Part shown: one piece after another, positions 33,250 to 41,731 of the stretch | Numbering within the stretch: the stretch's first letter is position 1 | Layout of the letters: the number at the start of each line of letters is the position of its first letter | Assembly (NCBI GenBank): GCA_963836085.1 | Contig: CAWIHT010000012.1 | Span: forward strand, 1-64,000 | Length of the DNA: 64,000 bases | Reading direction: 5' to 3' | DNA from: JAHEEL01 sp963836085 | GTDB lineage: Bacteria > Actinomycetota > Acidimicrobiia > Spongiisociales > UBA5794 | Translations under genes and position numbers: made by a program | The notes under the pieces: model-generated | The model's database searches: none | Told to the model about the DNA's origin: nothing | The model's input: only the letters and a program-made list of their open reading frames with translations

Positions 33250-35193
33250 TCAGTCTTCCGTGCCTGCGGCCTCCGACGTGAGTTCGGCAACGATGTCTGC
33301 ATTGGCCAGCGTCGTCACATCGCCGAGTTGGCGCTGTTCCGAGATGTCCTTGAGCAGGCGTCGCATGATTTTGCCGGACCGCGTCTTCGGGAGGTCGGGC
33401 GTGAACACGATGCTCTTCGGCTTCGCGATCGGGCCGATCGTCTCGGCTACGTGATTGCGCAGGTCCTGGAGCAGCGCCTCGTCTCCGACAACGCCACCGC
33501 GGACCGTGACGAACGCCGCAATGGCCTGGCCGGTGACCGGATCGGCGCGGCCGACGACCGCCGCCTCGGCAACAGCCGGATGCGACACGAGCGCCGACTC
33601 GACCTCGGTGGTCGAGATGTTGTGGCCGGCGATCAACATGATGTCATCGACACGGCCAAGCAGCCAGAAGTAGCCATCATCGTCGCGCTTGGCGCCGTCA
33701 CCCGGGAAGTACATCCCGTCGAACCGCGACCAGTAGGTGTCGACATAGCGCTCTGGGTCGCCCCAAATACCTCGCAGCATCGATGGCCACGCATGGGGGA
33801 TGGCGAGGAACCCGCCGCCCGGGATGCCGACCTCAACGCCGTCGTCATCGACGACGGTGATGCCGATGCCGGGGAACGGTCGCGTTGCCGAGCCGGGCTT
33901 CGTGGGGAGCGCTCCGGGGAGCGGTGCGATCATCATGGCGCCGGTCTCGGTCTGCCACCACGTGTCGACGATCGGGCAGTTGTTGAGGCCGATGTGCTCG
34001 TTGTACCACATCCATGCCTCGGGGTTGATCGGCTCACCGACCGTACCGAGGACACGCAGCGACGAAAGGTCGTGCATCGCGGGGTACTTGTCGCCCCACT
34101 TCATGAACGCGCGAATGGCCGTCGGAGCCGTGTAGAAGACCGATACCTTGTAGTCCTCGACAATCTTCCACAGACGGTCGAAGTCCGGGTAGTCGGGGGC
34201 ACCCTCGAACATGACGCCGGTGGTCCCGTTGGCCAGCGGTCCATACACGATGTAGGAGTGGCCGGTGACCCATCCGATGTCGGCCGTGCACCAGTAGACG
34301 TCGTCGTCCTTGATGTCGAACACGAGATCGTGGGTCGCCATAACGCCGGCCAGATAGCCGCCCTGCGTGTGGACGATGCCCTTGGGCTTGCCGGTGGTCC
34401 CTGAGGTGTACAAGACGAAGAGGATGTCCTCGGCGTCCATGACCTCTGGTTCACAGTCGGCTGACTGATCGGCCATCAGGTCGCTCCACCAGATGTCCCG
34501 ACCTTCGGTCATGTTGACATCGTTCTCGGTGCGCTTGACGACCACAACCTTGTCGATCGAGGGGGAAGCGGCGACGGAGACGTCGGCGTGTTCCTTCAGA
34601 GGGAAGACCCCGCCCTTGCGCCATGAACCGTCCTGGGTGACGAGGACCTTTGCCTCGCCGTCCTGGATGCGATCGGCAAGCGAGTCGGAGGAGAAGCCGC
34701 CGAACACGACCGAGTGGATGGCGCCGATGCGGGCACATGCGAGCAGCGTGATCGGCAGCTCGGGAATCATGCCCATGTAGACGGCGACGCGATCGCCCTT
34801 CTCGACGCCGAGGGACTTGAGTCCGTTGGCGAACTTCGAGACCTCTTCGTGGAGTTCCTTGAAGGTGATGTCACGGGTGTCGCCGGGCTCGCCGACCCAG
34901 TGGTACGCAACCTTGTCGGGGATGGTCTCGAGGTGACGGTCGAGACAGTTGTAGGAGAGGTTCAGCTTCCCGTCCTCGAACCACTTGAAGAACGGAGCGT
35001 CCTCATCGTTGAGGCCGATGGTCGGCTCCTGGTACCAGTCGATGCGCTCGAGCGCTTGCTTCATCCACCAGGCTTCCCAGTCCTCAGACTCTTCGTAGAT
35101 CTCCGGACCGGCGTTTGCCGCAGCGACAAAAGCCTCCGACGGCGGGAAGACTCGCTCCTCCGACATCAGGTTTTCGAGAGTGTTTTCGGCCAC
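33250..35193 (-). CDS. acs: acetyl-CoA synthetase (AMP-forming)
   Basis: 647 residues from GTG 35193, which has GGAGG 5 nt upstream; an in-frame ATG lies at 35307 without a Shine-Dalgarno and would add 38 atypical residues. Motifs in order: the N-terminal WFEDGKLNLSYNCLDRH; the P-loop-like YTSGTTGKPKGIVHTQGGY; the VDTWWQTETGAMMI acetate-pocket block with its Trp; and PKTRSGKIMRRLLKDI, whose Lys is the residue acetylated by protein acetyltransferases in known Acs enzymes. It activates acetate to acetyl-CoA through acetyl-AMP. A GNAT/acyl-CoA-synthetase fusion at 52145 could be its regulator. Confidence 0.96.
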   Translation of the reverse strand: MAENTLENLMSEERVFPPSEAFVAAANAGPEIYEESEDWEAWWMKQALERIDWYQEPTIGLNDEDAPFFKWFEDGKLNLSYNCLDRHLETIPDKVAYHWVGEPGDTRDITFKELHEEVSKFANGLKSLGVEKGDRVAVYMGMIPELPITLLACARIGAIHSVVFGGFSSDSLADRIQDGEAKVLVTQDGSWRKGGVFPLKEHADVSVAASPSIDKVVVVKRTENDVNMTEGRDIWWSDLMADQSADCEPEVMDAEDILFVLYTSGTTGKPKGIVHTQGGYLAGVMATHDLVFDIKDDDVYWCTADIGWVTGHSYIVYGPLANGTTGVMFEGAPDYPDFDRLWKIVEDYKVSVFYTAPTAIRAFMKWGDKYPAMHDLSSLRVLGTVGEPINPEAWMWYNEHIGLNNCPIVDTWWQTETGAMMIAPLPGALPTKPGSATRPFPGIGITVVDDDGVEVGIPGGGFLAIPHAWPSMLRGIWGDPERYVDTYWSRFDGMYFPGDGAKRDDDGYFWLLGRVDDIMLIAGHNISTTEVESALVSHPAVAEAAVVGRADPVTGQAIAAFVTVRGGVVGDEALLQDLRNHVAETIGPIAKPKSIVFTPDLPKTRSGKIMRRLLKDISEQRQLGDVTTLANADIVAELTSEAAGTED

Positions 35194-35300
35194 ATCTACC
35201 TCCAGATCGCGAACGGATATGCGCAGGTTAAGTGGTGTGTCCACTCCTGGGGAGGGCCGGATGGCCCTGTCGTCCGGGAAAGACGACTCTGGTCCGCATG

Positions 35301-35327
35301 TTGACAAGGGAATTGGGTCGATATACT
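35301..35327 (+). promoter_or_regulatory. candidate promoter of the tRNA cluster
   Basis: TTGACA (35301-35306) and TATACT (35322-35327), both near consensus but with a short 15-bp spacer, 45 nt before tRNA-Glu. TATGCT at 35356-35361 is a second possible -10. Confidence 0.45.
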
Positions 35328-35372
35328 CCGATACTCACTGCCTATCCGACGCCGTTATGCTTTCGGGGCCCT

Positions 35373-35445
35373 GCCCCCATCGTCCAGCGGCCTAGGACTC
35401 CGCCCTTTCAAGGCGGCAACGGGGATTCGAATTCCCCTGGGGGCA
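35373..35445 (+). tRNA. tRNA-Glu (anticodon TTC)
   Basis: A 73-nt cloverleaf: acceptor GCCCCCA/TGGGGGC, anticodon stem CCGCC/GGCGG with loop CTTTCAA (anticodon TTC), T arm GGGGATTCGAATTCCCC. Discriminator A. CCA is not encoded (the next bases are CGA). Confidence 0.95.
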
Positions 35446-35450
35446 CGAAC

Positions 35451-35528
35451 GGGGGCGTGGTGAAGTCTGGAGTTCACGCCGGCCTGTCAAGCCGGAGGTC
35501 GCGGGTTCAAATCCCGTCGCTCCCGCCA
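35451..35528 (+). tRNA. tRNA-Asp (anticodon GTC)
   Basis: Acceptor GGGGGCG/CGCTCCC with one G-U pair, anticodon stem CCGGC/GCCGG with loop CTGTCAA (anticodon GTC), T arm GCGGGTTCAAATCCCGT, discriminator G, and an encoded CCA at 35526-35528. Confidence 0.95.
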
Positions 35529-35537
35529 GACACTCCC

Positions 35538-35557
35538 GCCCGGGTCGCGACCCGGGC
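35538..35557. repeat. perfect palindrome between tRNA-Asp and tRNA-Phe
   Basis: GCCCGGGTCGCGACCCGGGC is a 20-bp perfect palindrome in the 43-nt spacer; GACAC/GTGTC arms further out can extend it. It is likely a processing or stability hairpin in the tRNA precursor. Confidence 0.6.
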
Positions 35558-35571
35558 GTCGGTGTCTCCCC

Positions 35572-35647
35572 GGTCAGGTAGCTCAGCTGGTAGAGCGCTG
35601 GTCTGAAAAACCAGAGGTCGGCAGTTCGACCCTGCCCCTGACCACCA
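35572..35647 (+). tRNA. tRNA-Phe (anticodon GAA)
   Basis: Acceptor GGTCAGG/CCTGACC, D stem GCTC/GAGC, anticodon stem CTGGT/ACCAG with loop CTGAAAA (anticodon GAA), discriminator A, and CCA encoded at 35645-35647. Confidence 0.96.
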
Positions 35648-35651
35648 TCCG

Positions 35652-35674
35652 GAACCCTCGCCATGCGGGGGTTC
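35652..35674 (+). terminator. terminator of the tRNA cluster
   Basis: Stem GAACCCTCGC/GCGGGGGTTC (10 bp, one G-U) with loop CAT, followed by a T-containing stretch, 5 nt after the tRNA-Phe CCA. Confidence 0.7.
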
Positions 35675-35817
35675 TTGTCGCTTTCGGGGCTTCAGTTGGT
35701 GCCCGGAAGCGCTCGTTTCCTGTTCAGACTCGGCGCGTCTTCGGCGCCACCTTCGCCCTCGTGGATCGGCGCGAGCCGACACCGCCACACCGCCGCTGTA
35801 GCAGACCGCATTGCCGG

Positions 35818-36510
35818 CTACGGCGCGAGCAAGGACTCGTCGAGTGCCCCGCGCAGTGCGGTCTCGTCGGCGGCTTGTCCGGTCCACAGGTCGAAGCTGA
35901 TCGCTGCCTGCTTCACGAGCATCTCGGCACCGACCACGGTTCGCAGTCCGCGCTCCGAGGCATCGGCCAGGATCGCCGTCTCGCGAGGTGCGATCACAGC
36001 ATCAGCGACGACTGCATTGGGACCGAGTTGCGAGAGGTCGACATCCGCCCGTTCATCGGGATCCAACATCCCGATCGATGTCCCGTTGACCACCAGGTCC
36101 ACGTCCGCCGGAACCGCGAACTCACCATCCCACGGCACATACCGGCACTCCGCATCGACAAGCGACCGACCCGCCTCCGCTGTGCGGTTCACGACAGTGA
36201 TCTCGCGGGCCCCCGCCAGGCCGAGTTCGACGGCGATCGCCCGAGCGGCACCGCCGGCACCGAGCACGACCACCGACGCTCCGCCGACGGAGCAGGTTCC
36301 GGCGAGGGCACTGACCAGACCGCGGCCATCGGTATTGTCACCAACCAGCCGGTCGCCCGATCGGTAGACGCAGTTGACCGCGCCGATCTTCGCTGCCGCC
36401 TCCGTCAGTTCATCGGTGGCGGCAAACGCGGCCGCCATCATCTCCTGCGTCGGGTTCCCGTCAACAACCTCGCCGAGGAGTCCAAAGAACCTCCGATCGG
36501 TGAGTTTCAT
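35818..36510 (-). CDS. shikimate dehydrogenase-like protein, internally shortened
   Basis: 230 residues; typical AroE is 265-290. The ATG at 36510 gives MKLTDRRFFGLLGEVVDGNPTQEMMAAAFAAT, which resembles the first strand and helix. The sequence then jumps straight to DELTEAAAKIGAVNCVYRSGDRLVGDNTDGRG. The segment normally between them, about 55 residues and including the catalytic lysine (NxTxPxK), is absent, with the frame kept. The NADP-binding half is complete: VVVLGAGGAARAIAVELGLAG, VVNRT, VNGTSIGM and the C-terminal AISFDLWTG. The catalytic Asp of NTDG remains. It may be a non-catalytic or altered-function relative, or a gene with an in-frame deletion. A complete aroE would be needed elsewhere. 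Confidence 0.75.
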   Translation of the reverse strand: MKLTDRRFFGLLGEVVDGNPTQEMMAAAFAATDELTEAAAKIGAVNCVYRSGDRLVGDNTDGRGLVSALAGTCSVGGASVVVLGAGGAARAIAVELGLAGAREITVVNRTAEAGRSLVDAECRYVPWDGEFAVPADVDLVVNGTSIGMLDPDERADVDLSQLGPNAVVADAVIAPRETAILADASERGLRTVVGAEMLVKQAAISFDLWTGQAADETALRGALDESLLAP

Positions 36511-36681
36511 GCAGTCCTCGACTCCTCCTAGCGAACGGCCTCGCCGTCGGCGCCAGGGCCGAAGGTCGGCTGAATCGCAGCTTCCCATGCTCCGTCGCAG
36601 GCGGCGAACCGCCCGATGCCCCGCCCCATCACGGACGCCGGTTGGTGCCGCCTGGCGTTCGTTCACCAAGCGCGCGGTGAG

Positions 36682-36749
36682 TAGGGTCGCTGCCGATGCT
36701 CTGGGAGACCACCTGCAACCGTGCACGCCCGATGGGCGACGAGGCGTGA
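36682..36749 (+). promoter_or_regulatory. candidate leader: -10 TAGGGT and a 17-codon uORF overlapping the SulP start
   Basis: TAGGGT (36682-36687) is 8 nt before ATG 36696, which opens a 17-residue frame (MLWETTCNRARPMGDEA). Its TGA (36747-36749) shares the A with the ATG of the SulP gene (TGATG). This would couple transporter translation to the uORF. The uORF contains one Cys codon. Confidence 0.35.
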
Positions 36750-38467
36750 TGGGCGTCCTCCAACGCTGGGTGCCCGGCGTCACGATGGTTCGAACCTACG
36801 AGAAGGGTTGGCTCCGCAAGGACCTCGTCGCGGCGCTCGTCTTGACCGCGCTCCTCGTTCCCCAGGGCATGGCGTACGCGGAACTTGCCGGTCTCCCGGC
36901 CGTCACCGGCCTCTATACAACCGTCGCTGCCTTGATCGGGTACGCGATCTTCGGCCCATCGCGCATCATGGTCCTCGGACCAGACTCATCCCTTGCGCCG
37001 CTCATCGCCGCCATCATCGCCCCGCTGGTCATCGGTGACAGCCCGGCAGAGGCGGTCGCCCTGGCGGGCATGCTCGCGATCCTCGCCGGACTGATCGAAA
37101 TCGTGGTCGGCCTGGTCAAACTCGGAACCATCACCGACCTGCTCTCGATGCCGGTACGGGTCGGCTACCTGAACGGCATCGCCCTGCTCGTTCTCGTGAG
37201 CCAACTACCAAAGCTCTTCGGCTTCTCGACCGACGGTGACGGATTCATCTCCGACGTCATCGAGTTCGTCAAGGGTGTGGCGAACGGCGAGACCGTCATC
37301 GCCGCACTGCTCCTCGGCGGCGTCGCGATCGCGGTGATGCTCCTCGGTCGCCACTTCGCGCCGCGTGTCCCGTGGGTGCTCGTCGCCGTCGTCGGGGCGA
37401 TCGCGGTGGTGGCGCTGCTCGATCTCGCCGACGAGGGTGTCTCGGTGGTCGGGGTGCTGCCCTCCGGCTTCCCGAGTCCGACCTTCCCAAGTGTGCCGTT
37501 TGATGATCTCGGCCCGCTACTCGTCGGGGCGCTCGGCATCGCCATCGTCAGCGTCGCCGATACTGCAGCGCTCTCACGGAGTTTCGCTGCCAAGCGCGGC
37601 GATCGCGTTGACCAGAACCAGGAAGCCGTAGGCCTGGGAATGGCGAACATCGCTGCCGGTCTGTTCCAGGGATTCCCCATGAGCGCGAGCTCCTCGCGGA
37701 CCGTGGTCGCCGATTCGGTGGGCGCCAAGACCCAACTCACCGGGGTCATCTCAGCGGTAGCGATCATCGTTCTCTTGGTCGGTGCCAACGGTCTGCTTGC
37801 CGACCTGCCGTCATCGGTACTCGCCGCCGTGGTGATCGTCGCTTCGTTCGGCCTGTTCGACCTGAAGACGCTCCGGTGGTTGGCTCGGGTCCGGCGCACC
37901 GACTTCGCGGCGGCGGTCATCGCGATGCTCGGCGTCATCCTGGTCGGAGTCCTCGAAGGTCTCCTCATTGCGATCGCTGTCTCGCTTGCGGTGTTCATCT
38001 GGAAGCGGTGGAGGCCCTACACGGCCGTCCTCGGCCGCGTCGCTGGCGCCAAGGGCTACCACGACGTCGAACGGCATCCCGACGCCTACCTCGTGCCGAG
38101 CCTCCTCCTGTTCCGGTTCGACTCACCGATCTTCTTCGCCAACTCCGGCTTCTTCGAGGAGCAGCTCAGCGACGCCATCGAAGCCACCCCCGGTGGAGTC
38201 AGCCGGGTCGTCGTTGCCGCCGAACCGATCACCGACATCGACAGCACCGGAGCCGAGATGCTCAACCTCCTCCTCGATGATCTCGACACCAGGAATATCG
38301 AGTTCGCCTTCGCTGAACTCAAGGGACCGGTGAAGGACCGCCTGCGCAGCTACGGCCTGTACGACCGGATCGGCGATCGGTTCTTCTATCCCACCATCGG
38401 CGTTGCGGTGACCGCCTACGCCGACGAGACCGGAGAGCCAACGCGGGACCCCGGCAGCACAGTGTGA
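36749..38467 (+). CDS. SulP family anion transporter with STAS domain
   Basis: 572 residues. The N-terminal block LRKDLVAALVLTALLVPQGMAYAELAGLPAVTGLYTT is the SLC26/SulP signature. About 12 hydrophobic segments follow, including SVADTAALSRSFAAKRGDRVDQNQEAVGLGMANIAAGLFQGFPMSASSSRT. After about residue 440 comes a cytoplasmic STAS domain with ITDIDSTGAEML, matching the DSTG/S phosphorylation-loop motif. The family moves sulfate, bicarbonate or dicarboxylates; the substrate is not readable. The open frame continues 125 codons upstream, but that part is Arg/Pro/Ser rich and antisense to aroE, so it was excluded. ATG 36749 has no Shine-Dalgarno but overlaps the stop of a short uORF. Confidence 0.9.
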   Translation: MGVLQRWVPGVTMVRTYEKGWLRKDLVAALVLTALLVPQGMAYAELAGLPAVTGLYTTVAALIGYAIFGPSRIMVLGPDSSLAPLIAAIIAPLVIGDSPAEAVALAGMLAILAGLIEIVVGLVKLGTITDLLSMPVRVGYLNGIALLVLVSQLPKLFGFSTDGDGFISDVIEFVKGVANGETVIAALLLGGVAIAVMLLGRHFAPRVPWVLVAVVGAIAVVALLDLADEGVSVVGVLPSGFPSPTFPSVPFDDLGPLLVGALGIAIVSVADTAALSRSFAAKRGDRVDQNQEAVGLGMANIAAGLFQGFPMSASSSRTVVADSVGAKTQLTGVISAVAIIVLLVGANGLLADLPSSVLAAVVIVASFGLFDLKTLRWLARVRRTDFAAAVIAMLGVILVGVLEGLLIAIAVSLAVFIWKRWRPYTAVLGRVAGAKGYHDVERHPDAYLVPSLLLFRFDSPIFFANSGFFEEQLSDAIEATPGGVSRVVVAAEPITDIDSTGAEMLNLLLDDLDTRNIEFAFAELKGPVKDRLRSYGLYDRIGDRFFYPTIGVAVTAYADETGEPTRDPGSTV

Positions 38468-38519
38468 CATTCGGACGGTCAGGTTCGATAATGCGCTGAA
38501 CACTCAGAGAGGCGACCAC

Positions 38520-39167
38520 GTGCGCGGAGACATCATCCTCGTCGGTGACGAGCACCGGCGTGCCGCAGGCATCATCATCGACCGCCTGGTCGACACCATT
38601 CGGTCGTTTCCGCGCCGGTTTACGATCACCGTTGCCGGGGAATCTGGGAGCGGGAAGTCCGAGACGGGACAGGCCCTCGCAGAAGCGCTCGAGGAACGGG
38701 GTGTGCACTCCGTCGTCCTGCAGCAGGACGACTACTACGTGCTGCCGCCGAGATTCAACGATGCCGCCCGTCGCGCCAACTTCGCCTGGGTGGGTACCAC
38801 CGAGGTGAGGATCGACCTTCTCGATGCCCACCTCCAGGCGGCGCAGGAAGGTGCGTCCGAGATCACGAAGCCCCTCGTGATCTACGAAGACAACGCGATC
38901 GTCGAAGAGACGCTCTCCTACGAAGGAGCCGCTGTTGTTATCGCCGAAGGCGTCTACACATCGCTGTGCGAGCACGTCGACTATCGGGTGTTCATCGCAC
39001 GCAATCGTCTCGAAACGATGGAGCATCGGATGAAGCGTGGGCGTGAGGAGTTCGATCCCTTCATCGAGCAAGTGCTCGTCGAAGAGCACGAGATCATCTC
39101 TCAACACCGGCCGAAGGCGGATGTAATCATCACCCGGGACTACGACGTCGAGTTCGTGACAGAGTGA
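38520..39167 (+). CDS. uridine-kinase-like P-loop phosphotransferase
   Basis: 215 residues from a GTG with GAGAGG 7 nt upstream. A Walker A (TVAGESGSGKSETGQAL, about 37-52) and a Walker B-like strand (GAAVVIAEGVYTSL) are clear. LQQDDYYVLPP is the sugar or nucleoside contact region of the uridine kinase/phosphoribulokinase group, and ARNRLETMEHRMKRGREEFDPF carries the arginine-rich lid. The N-terminal 30 residues (RGDIILVGDEHRRAAGIIIDRL) are not part of the usual Udk fold. The TGA overlaps the GTG of the next gene, so kinase and GH13-like protein are made together and probably work on the same sugar. The substrate is unknown. Confidence 0.8.
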   Translation: MRGDIILVGDEHRRAAGIIIDRLVDTIRSFPRRFTITVAGESGSGKSETGQALAEALEERGVHSVVLQQDDYYVLPPRFNDAARRANFAWVGTTEVRIDLLDAHLQAAQEGASEITKPLVIYEDNAIVEETLSYEGAAVVIAEGVYTSLCEHVDYRVFIARNRLETMEHRMKRGREEFDPFIEQVLVEEHEIISQHRPKADVIITRDYDVEFVTE

Positions 39168-41245
39168 CCGCTCCGCACGCCGGTCTCGACGCCTACCGGG
39201 CACGGGAAGCATCCTTCGCCGTCGGTCTCCGACCACAGGACGCCGTCGCCATGCCGCTGGCCGAGGCGCTCGCAGCGCTGAAGGAACGATTTGGCGATGC
39301 GGTCTCGATCGCACTGTCGGACGATGCCGTCGACCTCGATCGACCCCTCGGCGGGTTGCCGCCAGCAGTCCGGTCGCCGCGCTCCCACGAACCGGATTCG
39401 GCATGGATGCGGCGATCCAATGTCGTCGGCATCAACGTCAGGACCGTTGGCGACCTCGGCGGGGTGGTCAAGTATGCGCTCACCCTCCCCGCGTCATCCG
39501 ATTCGATCCAGCTGCTCCCGATCTGGGAGCCTGGCGTCGTGAAGTCTTTGTACGGGATTGCCGGGTGGAACCTGAACTACGAGTTCTTCTCCGACGAACT
39601 CTACGAGTACGCGCCGAACCTCGACACCATCGAGAAGCAACTCAGGGCCACGTCGAACCTCCTGCACGTGATGGGCAAAGCCGTGGGGATGGATGTGATT
39701 CCGCACACCGACCGCTTCTCTGAGATCGCCCTCGGGAACCCGGATCTGTTCGAATGGATGAAGGTGCGGGACCGAGCCATCGTGGACCACTCCGACGGTG
39801 TCGTCGATGAGGTCAAGAACTCGATCATCGCCTGGCTCGAGGACCGCGGCCCCGCCGTTGCCGGCCGCACCGTCCCCGGCAGTACCGAAGCGCTATACGC
39901 CCTCGACGAGGACGCGCGTCTGGAGCTCCTCTTCGGCGCTCCGGACGACCTGTTCGGTCGCATCGACCGCCGCGTCGATCTGGTCATGCACCTCAAGTGG
40001 TTCGGACTCGAACCGGTGCCGGCCACGATGGGTGTGCCGTTCCGCGGGATACAGGTCGATCCTGACCCGGCGCACACGGTCACCGACACCCACGGGATGG
40101 AGTGGCCCGACTTCGTGATCACCGAACCCGGGTTCATGTCACGGGTGTTCTCCCCCCTTGCCCGCTTCAAGCTCTACGAACGTCTCGACGACAACGCCGA
40201 TTGGCGGATCGATTTCGACCGGCCGCGCCAACGGGTTTGGGACTATGTGTGCCGGCACTACGCGGCGGTGCAGCACATCGGGAACTTCGACTTCATGCGC
40301 GGAGACATGTCGCACGTGCAGATGCGGCCGGGAGGCGTCCCCGACGAAGTCGACAAGTACTACGACATCCTCGGTTCGGTGAAGACCCACATCCAGGACA
40401 CGGCTGCCGCACCGTGGTTCGCCTACTTCGCCGAGACATTCCTCCCGGCGAGGGACATCTTCCAGTACGGCGAGGAACTCGACCACCTCGAAGCTTCCCT
40501 CGCCGATGTCACCCTCGGAGACCTCCAGTCGACCGTGGTCGGCGACCACGAGTTCCTTCGTCGGTTCCGGCGCTACCTCGACGACCTCGCTACACGGTCC
40601 ACGGCGCCGGCGTTCACCGTCATGACGGCGGACAAGGACGACCCGCGCTTCGACAGCTTCTACCGGGCGGGGAACGAGGTGCGGCTCTTCACAGCTCTCT
40701 TGCTGCCCGACATGCCGTCCTACGTCGGACTTGGGTTCGAGGTCCGCGACGTGCACTGGGAACCGGTCGAGAACGAGCGATACACCAAGCTCTTCGTGTT
40801 CCACGAAGAGGGTGAGTCGAACATCCACCCGTCGAAGGCCCGGTTCTCCGACGACTTCATCTGGGGCACCAACGATGAACTCTTCGCACGTCTCACCGAT
40901 CTGCGGGTGTTCGTCGAGACGGTGTTGCCGGATATCGCCGACTCAACCACCCGATGGCTGGTGCCGCCCGACGCGACGACGCTGCGCGGGATCGCGGCAT
41001 GGACGCAGAAGCCGTCGTCGCTCCCGCCGGGTGCACGGAGGTACATGTGTCTCGCCAACTACGACCTTGAACGAGACTCGGGATACTTCGGGGTACCCGG
41101 GCTACCGTCGGATGCGGTGCTCAGGCCGCTCTTCACGACCCTCGGCGCCGAAAGACTCGACGATTCCACCGTGGCCTCGAACGGCTTCTTCCACCGCATC
41201 GAGAATCTCGAACCTGGTGAGGGTCGCGTCTACACCGTCGAGTAG
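39164..41245 (+). CDS. GH13 (alpha-amylase superfamily)-like protein, atypical
   Basis: 693 residues. The TIM-barrel landmarks can be seen: QLLPIWEPGVVKSLYGIAGWNLNYEFF, GMDVIPHTDRFSE (region I), IGNFDFMRGDMSHVQ (region II with the candidate nucleophile Asp381), WFAYFAETFLPARD (candidate acid/base Glu424), and VMTADKDDPRF (third acid, Asp490 or Asp492). A C-terminal region with RLVDDSTVASNGFFHRIENLEPGEG-like beta structure closes it. The sequence departs from ordinary amylases: region II reads RGDMSH instead of RxDxxKH. Overlap with the kinase gene suggests a dedicated sugar pathway. Hydrolase, phosphorylase or transferase activity cannot be told from the sequence. Confidence 0.7.
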   Translation: MTAPHAGLDAYRAREASFAVGLRPQDAVAMPLAEALAALKERFGDAVSIALSDDAVDLDRPLGGLPPAVRSPRSHEPDSAWMRRSNVVGINVRTVGDLGGVVKYALTLPASSDSIQLLPIWEPGVVKSLYGIAGWNLNYEFFSDELYEYAPNLDTIEKQLRATSNLLHVMGKAVGMDVIPHTDRFSEIALGNPDLFEWMKVRDRAIVDHSDGVVDEVKNSIIAWLEDRGPAVAGRTVPGSTEALYALDEDARLELLFGAPDDLFGRIDRRVDLVMHLKWFGLEPVPATMGVPFRGIQVDPDPAHTVTDTHGMEWPDFVITEPGFMSRVFSPLARFKLYERLDDNADWRIDFDRPRQRVWDYVCRHYAAVQHIGNFDFMRGDMSHVQMRPGGVPDEVDKYYDILGSVKTHIQDTAAAPWFAYFAETFLPARDIFQYGEELDHLEASLADVTLGDLQSTVVGDHEFLRRFRRYLDDLATRSTAPAFTVMTADKDDPRFDSFYRAGNEVRLFTALLLPDMPSYVGLGFEVRDVHWEPVENERYTKLFVFHEEGESNIHPSKARFSDDFIWGTNDELFARLTDLRVFVETVLPDIADSTTRWLVPPDATTLRGIAAWTQKPSSLPPGARRYMCLANYDLERDSGYFGVPGLPSDAVLRPLFTTLGAERLDDSTVASNGFFHRIENLEPGEGRVYTVE

Positions 41246-41254
41246 GGCGGCTGC

Positions 41255-41620
41255 CTACTCGACGACCCACGCAACGGCATCGGCCCGGTCCGCCACCGCA
41301 TAGACCTTCAGTTCGCACGGCATCATCCATGCAAAGGCCTTGACACCCTCTTCATAGTGCTTGTGATCGGTGACGAGAGCGATCTTCTCGAACTTGGACC
41401 AGTGAGCGACGCCGACCTTCGTGTCTTCCCACATCGCACCACCGGAGTATCCGTCGAAGTCGTCTCCGAGGACGTACAGGAGCCGGATCTTGTCCTGCTT
41501 CTCGAGGGCCTCGTCGACGGCTGGGTCGAGCACTGACTTGTAGTCACCGGCCCGGACCTCACCAACGGCCTCAAAGCCGATGACGTTGTCGGGCAGACCG
41601 TCGATCAGGCGAATCATCAT
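41255..41620 (-). CDS. SpoIIAA-like (STAS-like) protein
   Basis: 121 residues, single domain. IRLIDGLPDNVIGFEAVGEVRAGDYKSVLDPAVDEALEKQDKIRLLYVLGDDFDGYSGGAMWEDTKVGVAHWSKFEKIALVTDHKHYEEGVKAFAWMMPCELKVYAVADRADAVAWV follows the SpoIIAA-like fold in order, with VGEVxxxDYxxVLxPAVxxAL and FxxIALVTD. No serine/threonine of a classical anti-anti-sigma factor is at the STAS phosphosite. AGGAG precedes the start. It converges with the GH13-like gene, with 9 nt between them. Confidence 0.82.
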   Translation of the reverse strand: MMIRLIDGLPDNVIGFEAVGEVRAGDYKSVLDPAVDEALEKQDKIRLLYVLGDDFDGYSGGAMWEDTKVGVAHWSKFEKIALVTDHKHYEEGVKAFAWMMPCELKVYAVADRADAVAWVVE

Positions 41621-41731
41621 GTGCTCCTAGGTTCGAACGATTGGCCCCACGATTGTACCGATCCGCGTGACAGTCTCATACCTCCCCATCGCCCGCTCGG
41701 CGCTGCGCGTGCACCCATCTGGCGCACGCTG

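Noticed and set aside
35373..35647. tRNA genes as an integration site for a genomic island
   Set aside because: No integrase, no direct repeats of tRNA ends seen, and genes on both sides are housekeeping.
36374..36748. In-frame N-terminal extension of the SulP transporter
   Set aside because: Arg/Pro/Ser-rich, antisense to the aroE-like gene, and outside the SulP fold; start moved to 36749.
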